From Bacteroidota bacterium (lineage in GTDB: Bacteria; Bacteroidota; Bacteroidia; UKL13-3), in contig CANGVA010000001.1 in the NCBI GenBank assembly GCA_947457395.1, positions 62,001 to 126,000 on the forward strand: a DNA stretch of 64,000 nucleotides. Direction: 5' to 3'. Below, piece by piece: positions 31,487 to 43,500 of the stretch. The number at the start of each line of letters is the position of its first letter. The stretch's first letter is position 1. The position numbers were made by a program, and so were the translations under genes. Below the pieces are notes generated by a model that saw only the letters and a program-made list of their open reading frames with translations, had not been told where the DNA came from and did not search any database.

Positions 31487-33280
31487 TTAGGCCCGCAGAC
31501 TGATGTTTAGTTCCTTCAATTGCTTTTCATCAATACTGCTCGGTGCATCAATCATCATATCGCGGCCGCTGTTATTTTTAGGGAAGGCGATAAAATCTCT
31601 GATGGAATCGGCTCCGCCAAATAATGAGCATAGCCTGTCAAACCCGAAAGCAATACCGGCATGCGGTGGCGCACCGTATTGAAAGGCATCCATTAAAAAG
31701 CCAAACTGTTTCTGTGCTTCTTCTTGCGAAAAGCCCAGCAGTTCAAACATTTTAGACTGCAACTCTTTGTTGTATATACGCACACTACCTCCACCCACTT
31801 CAACTCCGTTTATTACCATATCATAGGCATTGGCACACGGCAATTTTATCTGTCCGGGGTGCCTGTCTGTTATTATTTCTTCTCGGCTTTCTTTAAGCAT
31901 TTGGTCAATCAGAAATAAATCTTCGGGTTTAGGCGAAGTGAAAGGGTGGTGCATGGCAAAGTATCGGCCCTCCTCTCCATTAAATTCCAGCAGCGGAAAG
32001 TCTACCACCCACAAGCAGGCAAATTCATTTTTATCTCTTAACCCAAGTCGAGTGCCCATTTCCAGCCGTAGTTCGCTTAATGCTTTTCTGGTTTTTTCTT
32101 TTTCTCCTGCAAGCACCAATATCAGATCCCCGGAATGAGCTCCACATTTTTCAGCCCATGTTTTTAGTGCAGCTTCATCATAAAACTTATCAACCGATGA
32201 TTTGATGCTGCCATCATTGTTTACCCTTGCATATACCAGTCCACTTGCACCAATTTGCGGACGTTTTACAAAATCAGTTAGCTCATCTAATTGTTTGCGG
32301 GTATAATCGGCACATCCTTTTGCACAAATGCCCACTACCAACTCCGCATCATCAAATACTTTAAAGTTTTTACCTTTAACTACGTCATTCAGCTCCACAA
32401 ACTTCATATCAAAACGTGTATCGGGTTTATCGCTTCCATAGTAACGCATCGCATCCGCGTAAGTCATTCGAGGCAAGGATTCAATATCAATTCCTTTTAC
32501 GGTTTTGAATAAATGTTTCACCAACCCTTCAAACATATTTAGCACATCTTCCTGCTCCACAAAACTCATTTCGCAGTCAATTTGTGTAAATTCAGGTTGA
32601 CGATCGGCACGCAGGTCCTCATCTCTAAAGCATTTTACGATCTGATAATATTTATCAAATCCACTAACCATAAGCAGTTGCTTAAATGTTTGTGGAGATT
32701 GGGGCAAGGCATAAAACTCTCCAGGATTCATGCGGCTTGGCACCACAAAATCTCTTGCACCTTCAGGGGTTGATTTGATTAAGACCGGGGTTTCTACTTC
32801 TATAAATTCTTTTGCATCTAAAAATGTGCGTGTTTGCTGTGCTACTTTATGCCTCAGCTGTAAATTGGCACGTACACTTGCTCTTCTTAAATCAAGGTAG
32901 CGGTATTTCATCCGTAAATCATCCCCCCCATCTGTATTTTCTTCAATGGTAAAGGGTGGCGTTACCGATTCATTCAACACCTCAAAATTGCTAACCACTA
33001 TTTCTGTTTCGCCTGTTGGTATCTGCATGTTCTTACTTTCACGTTCTTTCACCAACCCTGTAACTTTTAACACAAACTCTCTACCCAGTTTTCTTGCAGC
33101 TAAACAGAGCGACTCATCACTATCCATATTAAATGCCAGCTGCGTAATTCCATAGCGGTCGCGCAAGTCAACAAAAGTCATCCCGCCCAAGTCGCGACTT
33201 TTTTGTACCCAGCCGCAAAGGGTTACCGTTTTTCCGGCATCTTGAATTCTGAGCTCCCCGCAGGTATGTGTTCTAAGCAT
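31487..33280 (-). CDS. aspS: aspartyl-tRNA synthetase
   Basis: [60 protein letters not shown]. Confidence 0.98.
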   Translation of the reverse strand: MLRTHTCGELRIQDAGKTVTLCGWVQKSRDLGGMTFVDLRDRYGITQLAFNMDSDESLCLAARKLGREFVLKVTGLVKERESKNMQIPTGETEIVVSNFEVLNESVTPPFTIEENTDGGDDLRMKYRYLDLRRASVRANLQLRHKVAQQTRTFLDAKEFIEVETPVLIKSTPEGARDFVVPSRMNPGEFYALPQSPQTFKQLLMVSGFDKYYQIVKCFRDEDLRADRQPEFTQIDCEMSFVEQEDVLNMFEGLVKHLFKTVKGIDIESLPRMTYADAMRYYGSDKPDTRFDMKFVELNDVVKGKNFKVFDDAELVVGICAKGCADYTRKQLDELTDFVKRPQIGASGLVYARVNNDGSIKSSVDKFYDEAALKTWAEKCGAHSGDLILVLAGEKEKTRKALSELRLEMGTRLGLRDKNEFACLWVVDFPLLEFNGEEGRYFAMHHPFTSPKPEDLFLIDQMLKESREEIITDRHPGQIKLPCANAYDMVINGVEVGGGSVRIYNKELQSKMFELLGFSQEEAQKQFGFLMDAFQYGAPPHAGIAFGFDRLCSLFGGADSIRDFIAFPKNNSGRDMMIDAPSSIDEKQLKELNISLRA

Positions 33281-33393
33281 ATTGAGTATGTATTCTTAAT
33301 TGTAGTTGGCGAAAATACTAAAAAGCAAAGGTTTATTGTATGCCAAATATGCAGCTATATCTTAAAAAATAGTAAGTTGCATCGTTATACCCC

Positions 33394-33840
33394 ATGAGCG
33401 AAATATTTTCAGATGCGTATTTTATGAAATTGGCACTTGCCGAGGCGCAGAAAGCGTTTGATGCAGGAGAGGTACCCGTTGGTGCCATTGTGGTAGCTAA
33501 CAATAAAATTATCGGTAAGGGGCATAACCTCACTGAGAAACTGAATGATGTTACTGCACATGCCGAAATGCAGGCCATAACCGCTGCTGCAAATTTTATT
33601 GGTGCCAAATATTTAATTGATTGTACGCTGTATGTTACTCTTGAGCCTTGTGTAATGTGTGCCGGTGCACTTTTCTGGAGCCAGGTTTCAAAAGTGGTAT
33701 ACGGGGCAGCTGACGAAAAAAGAGGGTATGGCAAATACGGGCTATTGCTGCATCCTCAAACTAAAATTGTTTCCGGAGTAATGGCTGATGAGTGTAGTAT
33801 ATTATTGAAGGATTTTTTCAAGCAACTGAGACAAACTTAA
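33394..33840 (+). CDS. tadA: tRNA-specific adenosine deaminase / nucleoside deaminase
   Basis: AHAEMQAI and TLEPCVMCAGA zinc deaminase motifs. Confidence 0.92.
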   Translation: MSEIFSDAYFMKLALAEAQKAFDAGEVPVGAIVVANNKIIGKGHNLTEKLNDVTAHAEMQAITAAANFIGAKYLIDCTLYVTLEPCVMCAGALFWSQVSKVVYGAADEKRGYGKYGLLLHPQTKIVSGVMADECSILLKDFFKQLRQT

Positions 33841-33896
33841 TTACTGCGTACTTGTTTTATTTATATTCGCAACGCTAAAAACCAAACTAAATTTTT

Positions 33897-34502
33897 ATGG
33901 CATTTGAATTACCTAAACTTACTTATGCGTATAACGCATTAGAACCACACATTGATGCTCGCACCATGGAAATACACCACACCAAGCATCATCAGGCTTA
34001 TATCACCAATCTGAATAATGCCACTGCAGGAACAGATGCAGAGCAACTGAGCATTGAAGATATTTGCAAAAACATAAGCAAATACCCGATGCCAGTTCGA
34101 AACAATGGGGGCGGGCATTATAATCATACCTTGTTCTGGTCAATTATGGGGCCGGGTAAAGGCGGAAACCCTTCAGGCAAATTAGCCGAGGCTATTACTA
34201 ATGATTTGGGTGGATTAGATAAATTCAAAGAAGAGTTTAATAAAGCGGCAACCACGCGTTTTGGATCCGGCTGGGCTTGGTTAATTGTTAAAGATGGTAA
34301 GCTGGCTGTTTGCTCCACACCTAATCAGGATAATCCGTTGATGGATATTGCGGAAGTTAAAGGCACCCCAGTGCTGGGTATAGATGTATGGGAACATGCT
34401 TATTATCTGCATTACCAAAACCGCAGACCGGATTACTGTGCTGCTTTTTGGAATGTAATAAACTGGGATGAGGTGAGCCGCAGATACGAAGCAGCTTTGT
34501 AA
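33897..34502 (+). CDS. sod: superoxide dismutase (Fe/Mn)
   Basis: [55 protein letters not shown]. Confidence 0.97.
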   Translation: MAFELPKLTYAYNALEPHIDARTMEIHHTKHHQAYITNLNNATAGTDAEQLSIEDICKNISKYPMPVRNNGGGHYNHTLFWSIMGPGKGGNPSGKLAEAITNDLGGLDKFKEEFNKAATTRFGSGWAWLIVKDGKLAVCSTPNQDNPLMDIAEVKGTPVLGIDVWEHAYYLHYQNRRPDYCAAFWNVINWDEVSRRYEAAL

Positions 34503-34511
34503 TAATAGCTT

Positions 34512-34814
34512 ATGGATAAAGTATTAAACCTTAGAGAAATTAAGGAAATAACCCTTGATGAATTGTTTCAAGCCGATTATGGCAAAGATGATGTTTTGGA
34601 AGCGGAGACAGATAAACGTGTAAGAAGGGTGAATCTGGATAAGGCTGTAACCCTAGGAAGAAGCGCCAAAATAAGAACCAGGCTTGTATTGAAAACTGCC
34701 CAAGGCTATTCACAGGTGAAAGGTGTAGTTCACTTTGTTGCTGATAAAGGAATAACCTTGGAGAAAGACCATTTCATTCCCATGCACGCCATCCATAGTG
34801 TAGATATTTACTAA
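34512..34814 (+). CDS. conserved hypothetical protein
   Basis: 100 aa ORF followed by a strong terminator. Confidence 0.65.
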   Translation: MDKVLNLREIKEITLDELFQADYGKDDVLEAETDKRVRRVNLDKAVTLGRSAKIRTRLVLKTAQGYSQVKGVVHFVADKGITLEKDHFIPMHAIHSVDIY

Positions 34815-34830
34815 AGGAATCTGTAATAGT

Positions 34831-34858
34831 AAAAAAAGGGGCTCTAGCCCCTTTTTTT
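34831..34858. terminator. bidirectional terminator
   Basis: AAAAAAAGGGGC-TCTA-GCCCCTTTTTTT between convergent genes. Confidence 0.92.
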
Positions 34859-34919
34859 ATTGCAGGCAACCGCTTTGTTGTGCTGCTGAATGTTGTTATT
34901 GTGTAAAGAGGAAAAAGAT

Positions 34920-37790
34920 TTACTTCAATGAGCGTTTTACTTCCACTTCTTCATATGCTTCTACCATATCTCCAACCTTAATATCGTTGAAGTTTTGGAT
35001 ATTTAAGCCGCACTCAAAACCTTGAGCTACTTCTTTTACGTCATCTTTAAAACGTTTAAGAGAAGCTAGTTCTCCCGTATAAACAACCACACCATCTCTT
35101 ACAATGCGTATTTTGGAGTTTCTGAAAACTTTACCATCGGTAACCATACAACCTGCAATGGTACCCACTTTAGAGATTTTAAATACCTCACGTATTTCAA
35201 CGTTTCCGGTAATTTTTTCTTCCATGGTTGGAGCAAGCATGCCTTCAATAGCAGCCTTAATTTCTTCAATGGCTTTGTAGATAATAGAGTAGAGCCTGAT
35301 GTCTATAGACTCCTGTTCGGCCAATTTACGCGCTTGTGCAGAAGGGCGCACCTGAAAACCAATAATAATGGCATCTGATGCAGAAGCCAGCAATACATCA
35401 CTTTCCGAAATTTGACCTACGCCTTTATAAATTACGCTAACAGCAACTTCCTCGGTAGATAGTTTAATTAATGAATCACTCAACGCCTCAACAGATCCAT
35501 CCACGTCACCTTTCACAATCACTTTTAACTCTTTAAAGTTTCCGATTGCCAGACGCCTGCCAATTTCATCCAGTGTAATATGTTTGTGTGTGCGTATGCC
35601 CTGTTCACGCTGCAACTGTGCGCGTTTATTAGCAATCTCTTTAGATTCCTGTTCTGTTTTACAAACAATAAATTTATCACCTGCCTGAGGAGCGCCATCA
35701 AAACCAAGTATTACAACCGGTGTGGATGGCCCTGCAATATTCATTTTTTTACCACGCTCATCAAACATGGCTTTTACTTTTCCATTGTGTACACCTGCCA
35801 GAATTGGGTCGCCAATTTTTAGCGTACCGGCTTGCACCATAACGGTTGTTGTAATGCCACGACCTTTATCAAGTGTGGCTTCAATTACGCTTCCAACTGC
35901 ACGTTTATCTGGGTTTGCTTTAAGGTCAAGTATTTCAGATTCTAATAAAACTTTTTCAAGCAAGGCATCAATATTTAATCCTTTCTTGGCAGAAATTTCT
36001 TGGCATTGATATTTACCCCCCCATTCTTCAACAAGAATATTCATACCTGCCAGTTGTTCCCTTATTTTATCAGGATTGGCACCTTCGCGATCTATCTTAT
36101 TAATTGCAAACACGATAGGTACTCCGGCTGCCTGCGCATGACTTATAGCCTCACGTGTTTGAGGCATTACACTGTCATCGGCTGCAATAACAATAATTAC
36201 AATATCAGTGATTTTGGCACCACGTGCACGCATGGCAGTAAATGCTTCGTGGCCAGGTGTATCAAGGAAAGTTACACGCTTGCCATTTGCTAGCGCTACT
36301 TCGTATGCGCCAATATGTTGTGTGATACCACCAGCTTCACCGGCAATAACATTAGCCTTACGAACGTAATCGAGTAGAGATGTTTTACCGTGGTCAACGT
36401 GACCCATCACTGTGACAATTGGTGGGCGTGGTTTTAAATCTTCAGGTGCATCGGTGTCTTCTTCAACTTCTTCTACCGCTTCGGCTGATACAAATTCAAC
36501 CTCATATCCAAACTCTTCTGCAACAATGGCTATAGTTTCCGCATCCAATCGCTGGTTAATGGAAACCATCATACCCAATGTCATACATGCACTGATAACA
36601 TTGGTTACCGAAACATCCATCATTTTTGCCAACTCATTGGCTGTTACAAACTCGGTTACTTTTAATTTCTTAGAAGCCAGCTCCTCCTCCATAGCGGCTT
36701 CTTCGCGCTCGGCAGCAGCCGCATCTCGTTTTTGCTTGCGCAATTTGGAACGGATGGTACCAATATTCGGATTCTTGCTACCTGGATTTAACCTGGCAAG
36801 TGTTTCTTTAAGTTTATCCTGAATTTCTTTTTCGGTAATCTCAGCCTTTTCTTCTGCAGGGGCATATTTGTCTCTTCCCTTATTGAATTTACCTTTTTCA
36901 AAACGTTGGCCGGGTTTAAAGTCTTTTTTAGGACCCGTGCCCTGGCCTGCAGGCTTATCTTTACCTAACTGATCTATCTTTTTGGAATCTATATTATCAC
37001 TTCCGCCAACAAAATTTTTCCTGCGTCTTTTTTTCTTAATCAGGCTATTATCTGATGAAGCCACAGGTTGTTTCTTGGGCGGTTCTGCTGGCAACTCAAT
37101 CTTACCCATAACCTTGAGCCCTGACAGTTTCTCATAGTTAGGTTCAAGCAGTTGAGCTTCCTGCTCTTCTTTGACCTCTTTCTCAGGAGTTTCTTGTTTA
37201 ACTTCAATGATTGGAGCAACTTCATCATTGACCTTAACTTCTTTATCTTCTTGTTTCGCTGATTTTTTAGGCTTACCGGCAGTGCTTTTAGTATCTGCGG
37301 ATTTTTTACTCCTCTTCTCGGGCTTGGTTTTGTTATTAATTGCGTCTAAATCAATTTTCCCCAATACCGTAAGACCTGGTTTATCTTCAGCTTCTTCTGT
37401 TTCAGTAGCGTTTACCGGAGGTACTTTACCAACAGGCTCTTCTTTTTTAGGCTCTGTTTTCACAACATCAGGAACCAGACCACTTTTGATGAGTATGCCA
37501 TCATCCTCATCTTCATCTGCACTGGTTGTTTTAGTTTTTGGCAGTGCAATGGCTACTTCCTCTTTTTTTACAGGTTTGGCTTTGCCAAGGCTTTTAGCAT
37601 CCTCTTTGGTTTTCTTATCACTTTGAAAGTCACTGAGCAGGATTCCATATTGCTCATCGGTTATTTTGGAATTAGGGTTTGATTCAATCTTATGCCCCTT
37701 TTTGCCCAAATGCTCCACAATGGTACTAATACCAACCCCAATTTCTTTGGCAGCCTTACTTAATCTTATTGTTCCTGTATTATCGCTCAT
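34920..37790 (-). CDS. infB: translation initiation factor IF-2
   Basis: [52 protein letters not shown]. Confidence 0.98.
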   Translation of the reverse strand: MSDNTGTIRLSKAAKEIGVGISTIVEHLGKKGHKIESNPNSKITDEQYGILLSDFQSDKKTKEDAKSLGKAKPVKKEEVAIALPKTKTTSADEDEDDGILIKSGLVPDVVKTEPKKEEPVGKVPPVNATETEEAEDKPGLTVLGKIDLDAINNKTKPEKRSKKSADTKSTAGKPKKSAKQEDKEVKVNDEVAPIIEVKQETPEKEVKEEQEAQLLEPNYEKLSGLKVMGKIELPAEPPKKQPVASSDNSLIKKKRRRKNFVGGSDNIDSKKIDQLGKDKPAGQGTGPKKDFKPGQRFEKGKFNKGRDKYAPAEEKAEITEKEIQDKLKETLARLNPGSKNPNIGTIRSKLRKQKRDAAAAEREEAAMEEELASKKLKVTEFVTANELAKMMDVSVTNVISACMTLGMMVSINQRLDAETIAIVAEEFGYEVEFVSAEAVEEVEEDTDAPEDLKPRPPIVTVMGHVDHGKTSLLDYVRKANVIAGEAGGITQHIGAYEVALANGKRVTFLDTPGHEAFTAMRARGAKITDIVIIVIAADDSVMPQTREAISHAQAAGVPIVFAINKIDREGANPDKIREQLAGMNILVEEWGGKYQCQEISAKKGLNIDALLEKVLLESEILDLKANPDKRAVGSVIEATLDKGRGITTTVMVQAGTLKIGDPILAGVHNGKVKAMFDERGKKMNIAGPSTPVVILGFDGAPQAGDKFIVCKTEQESKEIANKRAQLQREQGIRTHKHITLDEIGRRLAIGNFKELKVIVKGDVDGSVEALSDSLIKLSTEEVAVSVIYKGVGQISESDVLLASASDAIIIGFQVRPSAQARKLAEQESIDIRLYSIIYKAIEEIKAAIEGMLAPTMEEKITGNVEIREVFKISKVGTIAGCMVTDGKVFRNSKIRIVRDGVVVYTGELASLKRFKDDVKEVAQGFECGLNIQNFNDIKVGDMVEAYEEVEVKRSLK

Positions 37791-37919
37791 TCAGTTATTA
37801 TACTCCTCTTGTAAACTCCTGCGAATATCGGTTATTTAATTTAAAGTTTAAGTGTTATTAGACAAACAGGGAAGTACAAATGAAACCTCTTTGCCTAATA
37901 ACTTAATAACCAAATAGTC

Positions 37920-39155
37920 TTACTCAAACTCTGATTGTAAAATCTTGCGTATTTCCTTAACAGTTTCTTCCTCCAATTCAGTTCTGCGAACAAGGTCTTC
38001 AACGGTTAAAGCCAGAACGCTTTTTGCAGTATCACAGCCAATTCCTTTCAGCTCATCCAATATCCAGCTATCAATTTCATCTGCAAACTCTTCCAAATCA
38101 ATATCACCTTCATCTTCATCGTCTTCACGGTATACGTCAATTTCTACACCAGCTAGTTTTCCTGCCAATTTAATATTATGACCACCTTTACCAATAGCTA
38201 GTGACACCTGATCAGGCTTAAGATATACTTCTGCGCGTTTTTTCTCTTCATTAATTTTAATGGAAGAGATTTTTGCAGGGCTTAGCGCACGCTGAATAAG
38301 CAATTGTAGGTTAGCTGTAAAGTTAATTACGTCAATATTCTCATTTCTGAGTTCGCGTACAATACCATGAATACGTGAACCTTTCATGCCTACACACGCA
38401 CCAACCGGATCAATCCTGTCATCATAAGACTCAACAGCTACTTTGGCTCTTTCACCCGGCTCACGCACAATTTTCTTAATAGTAATGAGGCCATCCAGAA
38501 TTTCCGGTACTTCCTGTTCAAATAGGCGCTCAAGGAAAATTGGAGAGGTGCGGGAGAGTATAATTCTTGGTGAGCCATTATACATCTCTACCTTCAGTAC
38601 TACGGCTCTGATAGAGTCGCCTTTTTTATAATGGTCGGCTGGAATCATTTCTATTTTTGGTAAAAGCAGTTCATTACCTTCATCATCCAGTACCATCAAT
38701 TCCTTCTTCCAAACCTGGTATACCTCACCGGCAATGATTTCTCCTACACGGTCTTTATATTTTTTGTACAACTCGTCTTTTTCAAGTTCCAGTACCTTAC
38801 TCATGAGGGTTTGGCGTGCAGAAAGTATTGCCCTACGGCCAAATACTTCCAGTTTTACCTCATTGGTTAAATCCTCACCAACCTCAAAATCAGGTTCAAT
38901 TTTTCTTGCATCGGAAATAGAAATCTGACTGCGCTCATTTTCAACTTCACCATCATGTACAATGGTTCTATTTTGCCAAATTTCAAGGTCTCCGTTACTG
39001 TCGTTAATAATTACGTCAAAATTTTCATCTGTTCCGTAACGTTTGCGCAGCATGCTGCGGAAAACGTCTTCCAGCACGCGTTGCATGGTAACGCGGTCGA
39101 TGTTTTTGAACTCTTTAAACTCGCTAAACGAGTCAATTAATCCTACACTGTGCAT
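37920..39155 (-). CDS. nusA: transcription termination/antitermination protein NusA
   Basis: S1/KH domains: VGACVGMKGSRIHGIVRELRNENIDVI; AIGKGGHNIKLAGKLAG. Confidence 0.97.
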   Translation of the reverse strand: MHSVGLIDSFSEFKEFKNIDRVTMQRVLEDVFRSMLRKRYGTDENFDVIINDSNGDLEIWQNRTIVHDGEVENERSQISISDARKIEPDFEVGEDLTNEVKLEVFGRRAILSARQTLMSKVLELEKDELYKKYKDRVGEIIAGEVYQVWKKELMVLDDEGNELLLPKIEMIPADHYKKGDSIRAVVLKVEMYNGSPRIILSRTSPIFLERLFEQEVPEILDGLITIKKIVREPGERAKVAVESYDDRIDPVGACVGMKGSRIHGIVRELRNENIDVINFTANLQLLIQRALSPAKISSIKINEEKKRAEVYLKPDQVSLAIGKGGHNIKLAGKLAGVEIDVYREDDEDEGDIDLEEFADEIDSWILDELKGIGCDTAKSVLALTVEDLVRRTELEEETVKEIRKILQSEFE

Positions 39156-39199
39156 ATTCTTCAGTTTTTATGTTGTTTAATTTATTGGCTTATAAGTTT

Positions 39200-39658
39200 T
39201 TACTTAAAACTTATAAGTACGTTTGATTCTTTAACTTCCTTAAACAGAATGGCCTTTTCTGCAGCTTCCTTGTAACCCTTTTTTTTGTCTTTCAGTAACA
39301 GCACTATGCCCTCTGTGGTTACTTCTTTCAATTTGCCGGTAATCTCATTATTCCCCGTTAGTTTAACCTGCAACTCTCTTCCAACATGCTTGGGGTATTG
39401 CCTTTGCAGTACCAAAGGCCTATCAACCCCTGGTGAGGAAACCTCCAAATAATATGCGCCATCCCCGTAATCTAATTCGTCCAGTTGTTCAGAGAGCACC
39501 TTGGAAATCAACCTACACGTTTCAATATTCACACCCGTATCACCATCAATAAAAACTGAAATCTTTTTACTGCCCGGTTTTTGTTCTGCTTCTACCAGAA
39601 AGTATCCTTCCTCAAGAGCGGCCTCAGTCCATTGTTTTATTGATGATATGATATCCAT
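39200..39658 (-). CDS. rimP: ribosome maturation factor RimP
   Basis: YYLEVSSPGVDRPLV; start MDIISS at 39658 (ORF-track start 39718 is upstream of the leader hairpin). Confidence 0.93.
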   Translation of the reverse strand: MDIISSIKQWTEAALEEGYFLVEAEQKPGSKKISVFIDGDTGVNIETCRLISKVLSEQLDELDYGDGAYYLEVSSPGVDRPLVLQRQYPKHVGRELQVKLTGNNEITGKLKEVTTEGIVLLLKDKKKGYKEAAEKAILFKEVKESNVLISFK

Positions 39659-39668
39659 ATGTAATAAG

Positions 39669-39691
39669 AGAGGGGACTTTCGGTCCCCTCT
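39669..39691 (-). promoter_or_regulatory. leader hairpin upstream of rimP-nusA-infB
   Basis: Perfect 9-bp stem AGAGGGGAC-CGAAA-GTCCCCTCT (minus strand), no U-tract, ends 11 nt before rimP ATG. Confidence 0.7.
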
Positions 39692-39715
39692 GCATGCATT
39701 TATATTAATACGCGG

Positions 39716-39746
39716 CAAATATAGGCCTTATTTTAATATTCACAAA
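39716..39746 (-). promoter_or_regulatory. Bacteroidota sigma-A-type promoter for rimP operon
   Basis: Minus strand TTTG-N19-TATATTTG, exact match to TTTG/TAnnTTTG consensus and spacing. Confidence 0.8.
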
Positions 39747-39748
39747 TT

Positions 39749-40468
39749 TTAATACCTGATTTCTAGCGTGGGGTTTTGACCACTATGCATAGGGAATTGC
39801 ATGGTATATTTTCTGCGTAGGGGCAGGCCCAATGTATCTTTCGTGATATAATATTCAAAAGTAAAAGGGTTTCTGGGGGATATCTTGCAATCTAAATACT
39901 CATCAATACCCGTTCCGGTAAAATAGTATGCATCATTGGCGTTGTTATAGGTATAGATATCATATTTGGGAATCTGGAGTTTGCCATTTGTTTTTTTCTT
40001 AATCTCAAGCCTGTCTGAGCTGTTTACGGGTCTGATGTTTTTTATGTGTATTTTTACTTTACCAGACCTTTCTAGATAAACCGTGGTGTCTAAACCGGTT
40101 TTGGGAACGGGAATAACCATATTTCCCTCATCCACATAGTTTTCAAAAGTAGGACCTGAAGGTACCAAGTAATATTCATATTTGGCCGATGCTTTAAGGC
40201 TTTCATAAAACGTTAAAATACCTGTGAAAGTCGAGGTTGAACGGTCTACTACGGTAACACCATTAAATGTTGCTTCAACCAATTGATAAGTAATGGGATT
40301 GAAGGCAGGAATGGTATCAGTCATACCTTTAAAAACTACCCGTATAGATGCATTATTTACTTCCTCATCATTATCATCACAGGAACTCAGGTTTAATGTA
40401 AAAATTAAGAAACCTACGTATAACAAAATCCTTGTGGCTATCGTTTGGCTCATCATATATTTTAGCAT
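39749..40468 (-). CDS. hypothetical lipoprotein
   Basis: Lipobox LNLSSC followed by acidic DDNDEE. Confidence 0.75.
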   Translation of the reverse strand: MLKYMMSQTIATRILLYVGFLIFTLNLSSCDDNDEEVNNASIRVVFKGMTDTIPAFNPITYQLVEATFNGVTVVDRSTSTFTGILTFYESLKASAKYEYYLVPSGPTFENYVDEGNMVIPVPKTGLDTTVYLERSGKVKIHIKNIRPVNSSDRLEIKKKTNGKLQIPKYDIYTYNNANDAYYFTGTGIDEYLDCKISPRNPFTFEYYITKDTLGLPLRRKYTMQFPMHSGQNPTLEIRY

Positions 40469-40503
40469 TTTATCATTTGGTTTTTAAAATAAAGCACAGT
40501 GTA

Positions 40504-40511
40504 TATATTTG
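40504..40511 (+). promoter_or_regulatory. candidate -7 box for DUF2723 gene
   Basis: TATATTTG; a TTTG lies at 40476-40479 (spacer 24, slightly long). Confidence 0.45.
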
Positions 40512-40547
40512 TCTCCTTACAATATTAAAGAATAATAACCATTACGC

Positions 40548-43500
40548 ATGAACAATAAGTATAATCTGTTTAACAACATTTTGGGTTGGGTGACATTTGT
40601 GGTTGCTCTTGTAACTTACACTTTAACCCTTGAACCTACCGTAAGTTTCTGGGATTGTGGGGAGTTTATTTCTGCCTCTTTTAAACTGCAGATTTGCCAC
40701 CCGCCAGGGGCACCGCTCTTCCTTATTTTTGGAAGAATCTTTTCCCTAATGGCCGGAGATGATTTGAGTAGGGTAGCTTTTTGGGTAAATATGGTTTCGG
40801 CAGTAACAAGTGCACTTGCCGTAATGTTCTTTTTCTGGACTATTACTCATTTAGCAAAAAAAATCATTGTTAAACATGCTGAGGCAACCATGCAACAAAC
40901 CCTTGCTATTATGGTTAGCGGTCTTGTGGGAGCATTAACCCTTACTTGGAGCGATACATTTTGGTTTTCTGCTGTTGAGGCAGAGGTTTATGCCTCATCT
41001 AGTTTTTTTACTACCCTTACTTTCTGGTGTATTCTAAAGTGGGAGAATGTAGCGAATGAAAAACATGCTGATAGATGGCTGGTGCTTATTGCCTATTTTA
41101 TTGGTCTTGCAATAGGCGTGCATTTACTAAACCTGTTGGTAATCCCGGCTATTGTGTATGTATATTACTATAAAAAATACAATTTTTCCAATATCGGTTT
41201 CATAAAGGCTACCGGGGTTGCAATATTTGCAATTGGTATCGTGCAATTCGGAATTATTCCGGGTCTTCCTTGGCTAATGACCAGGTTAGACTTAATATTT
41301 GTTAATTCGCTTGGTATGGGTTTTAACAGCGGTGCTTATGCCCTGTTGTTACTTCTTTTGGTTGGAATGGGCTATGGGCTTTATTATACCGTAAAAAACA
41401 ACAAGGGTTTTCTTAATACTGCACTCCTCTGTGTTTCATTTATCATCATTGGATATTCATCCTATGCCATGATATTAATCCGTTCAGCTGCGAATCCGCC
41501 AATTGATATGAACGATCCGGAGCATCCCTTTACCTTACTTTCCTATCTGAATCGTGAGCAGTATGGAGAGAATCCGCTTCTTTACGGCCAGTACTTTTAT
41601 GCTAAAGCAATAGATGTTAAAAAAGGTGCTATGCAATACCGCAAGGGTGAAGATGGAAAGTATCAGGAAGCCGGGCCCAAACTAAGCCGTGTTTATGATC
41701 CCAAGGATTGTACCATTTTGCCTCGTATGTGGGCTGACAGACCTGATTATGTGCAAGCTTACCGTCAGTGGGAAAATATTCCTGAAGGCAAGAAGGCTAC
41801 ATTTGCCAAGAATATACATTTCTTCTGGACCTACCAGATGAGTTTCATGTATTTCAGATACTTTGCCTGGAACTTTGTAGGTCGCCAAAATGATGAGCAA
41901 GGCTTTGGCGATGTTACTAGGGGTAACTGGAAATCTGGTATTAAGTTTATTGATGAAATGTTTCTGGGTCCTCAATCAAATATTCCTGATTCCATTTCTA
42001 AAAATAAAGCAAACAACAGCTATTTCGGCTTGCCTTTGTTGCTTGGAATCATAGGACTGATTTGGCATTTCAAAAGAAAAAGAGAAGATGCTCTGGTGGT
42101 TACAACTTTATTTTTATTTACCGGAGCATTCATTATTTTGTATCTGAATTTCCCTGCGCATCAGCCACGTGAGCGAGATTATGCTTATGTTGGCTCCTAT
42201 CAAACATTTATTATTTGGATAGGCTTGGGTGTGCTTGCATTAATTGACTGGCTCTCTAAAAAGATGAATTTAATGTTGGCAACGGGTCTGGTAAGTGTGG
42301 CCACAATTTTTGGAGTGCCTGTTCTAATGGCTAATCAAAATTGGGATGATCACAACAGAAGTAACCGTTATACTGCGCTTGACTTTGCAAGTAATTACCT
42401 AAACTCTTGCCCACCAAATGCAATACTCTTTACAAATGGTGATAACGATACCTATCCTTTGTGGTATGCTCAAAATGTAGAGGGTATTCGATCTGACGTG
42501 CGCGTGATTAATCTGAGCTTATTAAATACCGACTGGTATGCAAATATGCTAAAGCGTAAAGTTTACGACTCAGAGCCTGTTCCGTTCAGTATGACACCTG
42601 ATAAATACATTCAAGGTGTAAGAGATTATGTGATGTATTACAACAGACCGGAAATTGAAGAAAGATACGGCATTAACCAAACAGATTATTACCCGTTAAA
42701 AAATATCATGGCTTTTATTAATGATGATAATGATCCGCTTGCCAAACTCACTTCTCAGGGAGGCGAAACTTACAGTTATTATCCAACCAAAAGATTTTTT
42801 GTTCCGGTTAGCAAAGAGCAGGTTATAAGAGCAGGAGCAGTTAGGCCTGAAGATGCAGCGTTGATGACGGACAGTATTAAGTGGGAAATTGGCAACAATA
42901 ATTTAATGAAAGCTGATTTAATTACACTTGATATTGTTGCCTCTACCGACTGGACAAGGCCTATTTGCTTTGCTATTACCACTGGTAGTGATGTGTATTT
43001 GAATATGCAGAATTATTTCCAGATAAACGGATTGGTTTATCAGTTGGTACCTATTTTGAATACCCAAGGCACAGACGGCACCATGGGGCGTATCAATACA
43101 CATATCTTATATGATAACCTGATGAATAAATTTAAGTGGGGCAATATGGATAAACCCGGAATTTATCTGGATGAAACCATTCTGCGTCAAACCAAAAACC
43201 TACGTAATTTATTCTATCGTTTGGCCATGCGCTTAATTGAAGAGGGTAAAAAAGACACAGCCGTTAAGGTGCTAGATAGGTGCCTAGAGGTAATGCCAAA
43301 GGAAAATGTACCTTATGATGTATTTGTAATCAGATTGGCTGAGGCGTATTACGCAGCCGGCCAGGCTGAAAAAGCAAATACACTTATAAAAGAGGTAGCA
43401 AAGGTTTCTGAGGAGAAGTATGTTTATTATAACACTTTTAGAGGTACTAAGAAACTTAGCAGCGTAAAACAGGATATTCAGGAGAATGTGCAGATATTTG

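Noticed and set aside
35525-37626. Plus and minus ORFs inside infB such as 37171-37626
   Set aside because: Antisense or frame-shadow of the Lys/Glu-rich IF-2 N-terminus; low-complexity Ser-rich translations.
39669-39691. Rim hairpin as terminator of the upstream lipoprotein gene
   Set aside because: No T-tract on the minus strand, and a consensus promoter lies upstream of it, so a leader element is more likely.
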